Positions 6,978 through 9,251 of a stretch of DNA of 9,251 nucleotides are shown here, in pieces. The DNA lies in the NCBI GenBank assembly GCA_002862165.1, contig PKCL01000058.1:1-9251 (forward strand), given 5' to 3'. Each line of letters starts with the position of its first letter. The stretch's first letter is position 1. The position numbers and the translations under genes were made by a program. The notes under the pieces are model-generated. The model was not told where the DNA came from. It saw nothing but the letters and a program-made list of their open reading frames with translations, and did no database searches. The DNA is from Planctomycetaceae bacterium. GTDB lineage: Bacteria > Planctomycetota > Planctomycetia > Pirellulales > UBA1268.

Positions 6978-8387
6978 ATGAATCAAAAATCAGCTGAAAA
7001 AGCATGGGGCGGGGTATTTCGCGTCCCAACAGACCAAAGAGTGGAGTCCTTCTCTGAGAGCATCTCTTTTGACCAACGCTTGGCGAACGACGACATTGAT
7101 GGATCGATCGCTCACTCACAAATGCTTGCTGAGTGCGGATTACTCACCCAAAGTGAAGCAGATGCAATACGCGCGGGCCTTGAAGACATTCGGAACGATA
7201 TTTCTGAAGGAACATTTCATTTCACTGCAAGCAAAGAAGATATTCATCTTCATATCGAATCAGCGCTTACTGAGAAGCTTGGGGATATTGGACGCAAACT
7301 TCACACGGCACGGAGCCGGAATGATCAGGTTGCAACCGACCTACGTCTTTTTTGTCGCCGTGCAATTGACCGAATAGATGCGGGACTTCTTGAATTACAA
7401 CGTGCTTTTCTTGAGATGGCTGACCGTGAACATGATCTTATTATTCCTGCTTACACACACCTTCGACGCGCGCAACCAGTTCTTGCATCGCATCAACTCT
7501 TAGTATGGTGCGAGAAGTTCGATCGCGACAGACAACGTCTTACTGACTGTCGACAGCGAACAAACGTGATGCCGCTAGGTTCAGCTGCACTCGCTGGAAC
7601 GAGCTTGCCTATTGATAGATCAAAGACACAAGAGGCTCTCGGTTTTCATACAATCGCCGCAAACAGTCTCGATGCCGCCAGCGACCGAGACTTTGTCTGT
7701 GAACTTGCCTTCGTACTCTCTCTAACTGCAGTGCATCTCTCTCAGTGGGCTGAAGAATGGATTATCTACAGTACAGATGAGTTCGGTTTTTTAAAACTAC
7801 CGGAGGCATTCTGTACGGGCAGTTCAATTATGCCTCAGAAGATTAACCCTGATGTTCTTGAACTTGTCAGAGGAAAATCTGCTCGTGCCATAAGTAACGT
7901 CCAGCAGATTCTTGTGTTACTCAAAGGGCTTCCCACTGCGTACAACAGGGACTTACAGGAAGATAAGGAAGCTGTCTTTGATTCAATCGATACGCTTGAA
8001 GCGATGCTTGGCGTTGCAGCTCCACTTGTCGCCGGGACTGAGTTTGATCGAAAACGGATTGGAGAATCGATTGAAAAGGGACATCTAGACGCAACAACAC
8101 TGATGGAGGCACTCATTGTTGAGGGTGTACCCCAACGCACGGCACACGAAACAGTTGGAAAACTGGTTCGGCTGGCTCTCACAAAAGAGTGCAGTCTCAC
8201 TGAGCTTTCCGATGATGTCTGTCGGGCAGAATATGACGGTTGGAACGCCTCTCTACGGCAGGCTTTGGGGTCCCCACGGGCAGTTGAACGGATGGTAAGT
8301 TTTGGCTCGACCGCTCCGGCTTGTGTAGCCGAACAATTAGCTGCATGGCGGCAGAAGTTGGAGACTGCTGCGAAGGAAATTCGTTAG
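6978..8387 (+). CDS. argH: Argininosuccinate lyase
   Basis: ArgH catalyses the last step of arginine biosynthesis, cleaving argininosuccinate to arginine and fumarate in the cytoplasm as a homotetramer. The 469 residues match full-length bacterial ArgH. Visible landmarks are AWGGVF (9-14), the conserved region around 109-120 with TARSRNDQVAT, YTHLRRAQPV (159-168) with catalytic-base candidate H161, PLGSAALAGTSLPIDR (199-214), NSLDAASDRDF (229-239) and the fumarase/ASL signature GSSIMPQKINPD (281-292) with the mobile-loop serine and K288. The residue after H161-L162, usually Gln in a THLQ motif, is Arg163 here. Position 289 (Ile) is a variable site in the signature. The enzyme is expected to be functional. 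ATG at 6978 starts MNQKSAEKAWGG, a normal N-terminus. No other arg genes are nearby; the gene is followed after 17 bp by a secreted protein gene. Confidence 0.97.
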   Translation: MNQKSAEKAWGGVFRVPTDQRVESFSESISFDQRLANDDIDGSIAHSQMLAECGLLTQSEADAIRAGLEDIRNDISEGTFHFTASKEDIHLHIESALTEKLGDIGRKLHTARSRNDQVATDLRLFCRRAIDRIDAGLLELQRAFLEMADREHDLIIPAYTHLRRAQPVLASHQLLVWCEKFDRDRQRLTDCRQRTNVMPLGSAALAGTSLPIDRSKTQEALGFHTIAANSLDAASDRDFVCELAFVLSLTAVHLSQWAEEWIIYSTDEFGFLKLPEAFCTGSSIMPQKINPDVLELVRGKSARAISNVQQILVLLKGLPTAYNRDLQEDKEAVFDSIDTLEAMLGVAAPLVAGTEFDRKRIGESIEKGHLDATTLMEALIVEGVPQRTAHETVGKLVRLALTKECSLTELSDDVCRAEYDGWNASLRQALGSPRAVERMVSFGSTAPACVAEQLAAWRQKLETAAKEIR

Positions 8388-8392
8388 CAGCT

Positions 8393-8398
8393 GAAGGA
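8393..8398 (+). promoter_or_regulatory. Ribosome binding site that fixes the GTG start at 8405
   Basis: GAAGGA lies 6 nt before the GTG at 8405, an ideal spacing. A nearby ATG at 8398 is a dead end: it meets TAG at its fifth codon. The Shine-Dalgarno thus favours the GTG that places a basic n-region before the signal-peptide core. Confidence 0.65.
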
Positions 8399-8404
8399 TG
8401 GCAC

Positions 8405-9251
8405 GTGTCTAGACAATGTTGGCTTACCAGATGGTTATCTCTGGGAATTGCTGTGGCTCTGGCCACCCCTGTGCTAGCAGATTCGACAGATGACACGAAT
8501 GGTACTTCGGCACTCGACCCTCTCCAGTGGGCCGTTGTCGATTCCCTGAGATATCCAGAACGTACAACACCTCAGGAGTTATTCGAAGCGGCTATCCGTG
8601 CTGCCTCTGTTGAGGCACTTGAGCCCACCTTGGAATTTCTGGATAAATTTGATGATGCCTTTGCGGCAGAGCCTGATAAAGAAGCGATCCTTGCAACACT
8701 CGGTGGATATTTTCAGACTTCTGAACTCAGTCGTTTTCAGAGATTTCTGAAGCGTACCGCTCCACCAGAACAGGCCGATGCGATTGCTTTCCTTATTCAG
8801 GGACTACAAGCCGCCGCTCAGAAAAAAAGGATCAACTCCGACAGACTGAAAAAAGCAGCTGTAGATCTGCGATCTGATGATATTTTTACACGACGAAAAG
8901 CAGAGACAACTCTCATGGAAGGAGGGACATATGCCCTTCCAATGCTTGTCGATCTCCTGATGAACACAGGATCTGGCCATAACCAGATCCCACTATCAAA
9001 ATCAGAGTTTCGGTCGAGAGAACTTGCTAAAGAACTCATTGGACAACTCGGTGAAAGAGGAGTTCGAGCTTTAGTGGCTTGGCTTGGATCTGATGATTTC
9101 AAACGATTTCCGGGAGTCATTGATGCCTTACACATTTTGGTTGATTCCGGATGCCTACCAGCAGGAAGAACGACAAACCCCAACGCATCAGCTGAATTAG
9201 ATGTAGCGAGTGTTCTTTTTGCACCCGCTTTTATTCCCGAATTAGGTGACT
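8405..9251 (+). CDS. Secreted protein with HEAT-like repeats, 5' part (runs off the right edge)
   Basis: The frame is open from GTG at 8405 to the window edge, giving 282 complete codons. The N-terminus is a clear Sec signal peptide: MSRQCWLTRW with three basic residues, hydrophobic SLGIAVALATPV, and an ALA-type site VLA before DST (after residue 25). The product is therefore exported, probably periplasmic. The mature part is helical and charged. Residues 148-185 fit a HEAT-type helix pair (R.KAE..L...G.YALPMLVDLL), and 203-231 fit another (RELAKELIGQLGERGVRAL, then AWLGSDD); both are inferred by eye. The region 54-140 is helical without a recognised family. A longer form from ATG at 8345 is possible but would overlap argH and add 20 residues before the signal peptide. 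The 17-bp gap after argH suggests co-transcription. Such repeats usually mediate protein binding; the specific function is unknown, and a C-terminal domain may lie outside the window. Confidence 0.85.
   Translation, partial: MSRQCWLTRWLSLGIAVALATPVLADSTDDTNGTSALDPLQWAVVDSLRYPERTTPQELFEAAIRAASVEALEPTLEFLDKFDDAFAAEPDKEAILATLGGYFQTSELSRFQRFLKRTAPPEQADAIAFLIQGLQAAAQKKRINSDRLKKAAVDLRSDDIFTRRKAETTLMEGGTYALPMLVDLLMNTGSGHNQIPLSKSEFRSRELAKELIGQLGERGVRALVAWLGSDDFKRFPGVIDALHILVDSGCLPAGRTTNPNASAELDVASVLFAPAFIPELGD

Noticed and set aside
8398..8412. ATG at 8398 as start of the gene after argH
   Set aside because: The frame stops at TAG after four codons; the GTG at 8405 in another frame has the signal peptide and a good Shine-Dalgarno.
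8818..9183. A 121-codon minus-strand open frame near the right edge
   Set aside because: It is antisense to the exported HEAT-like frame, which has a start, ribosome binding site and signal peptide; the antisense product is Ser/Arg-rich and featureless.

Overview
The window looks like chromosomal DNA from a planctomycete, probably a marine Pirellulaceae-type organism with about balanced base composition. The best pointer is the small secreted cysteine-rich protein, with its GPRYWG and DEPFHPDPC motifs. Supporting it are two proteins that resemble conserved hypothetical families I associate with planctomycetes: the HVDASHL protein and the DOMON/CBM9-like protein. The lineage is inferred from family resemblance only; there is no rRNA or other direct marker. 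I see no tRNA, rRNA, CRISPR array, insertion sequence, phage gene or attachment site. It reads as an ordinary core-genome segment carrying several poorly characterised genes.

Layout, left to right: (1) the 3' part of a SpoU/TrmH-type RNA 2'-O-ribose methyltransferase (+), entering from the left edge; (2) 34 bp later, a 415-residue helical, TPR-like conserved hypothetical protein (+); (3) a convergent junction with a 19-nt imperfect tandem repeat on the stop codon of gene 2; (4) a secreted 126-residue cysteine-rich protein (-); (5) upstream of it on the same strand, glycogen synthase glgA (-); (6) diverging from glgA across 108 bp, a 215-residue cytoplasmic protein resembling DOMON/CBM9-like carbohydrate-binding domains (+); (7) converging on that, a DinG-family ATP-dependent helicase (-); (8) diverging from dinG across 129 bp, argininosuccinate lyase argH (+); (9) 17 bp after argH, a GTG-started secreted protein with HEAT-like repeats (+), which runs off the right edge.

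The genes do not form one pathway. Likely transcription units are methyltransferase + hypothetical, glgA (possibly with the cysteine-rich gene), DOMON-like, dinG, and argH + HEAT-like protein. The only suggestive functional link is the glgA / carbohydrate-binding-like divergent pair. No convincing undescribed multi-gene system is visible. The items most worth a second look are the DinG helicase that lacks one of the four iron-sulfur cysteines, the cysteine-rich exported protein, and the exported HEAT-like protein tightly linked to argH.
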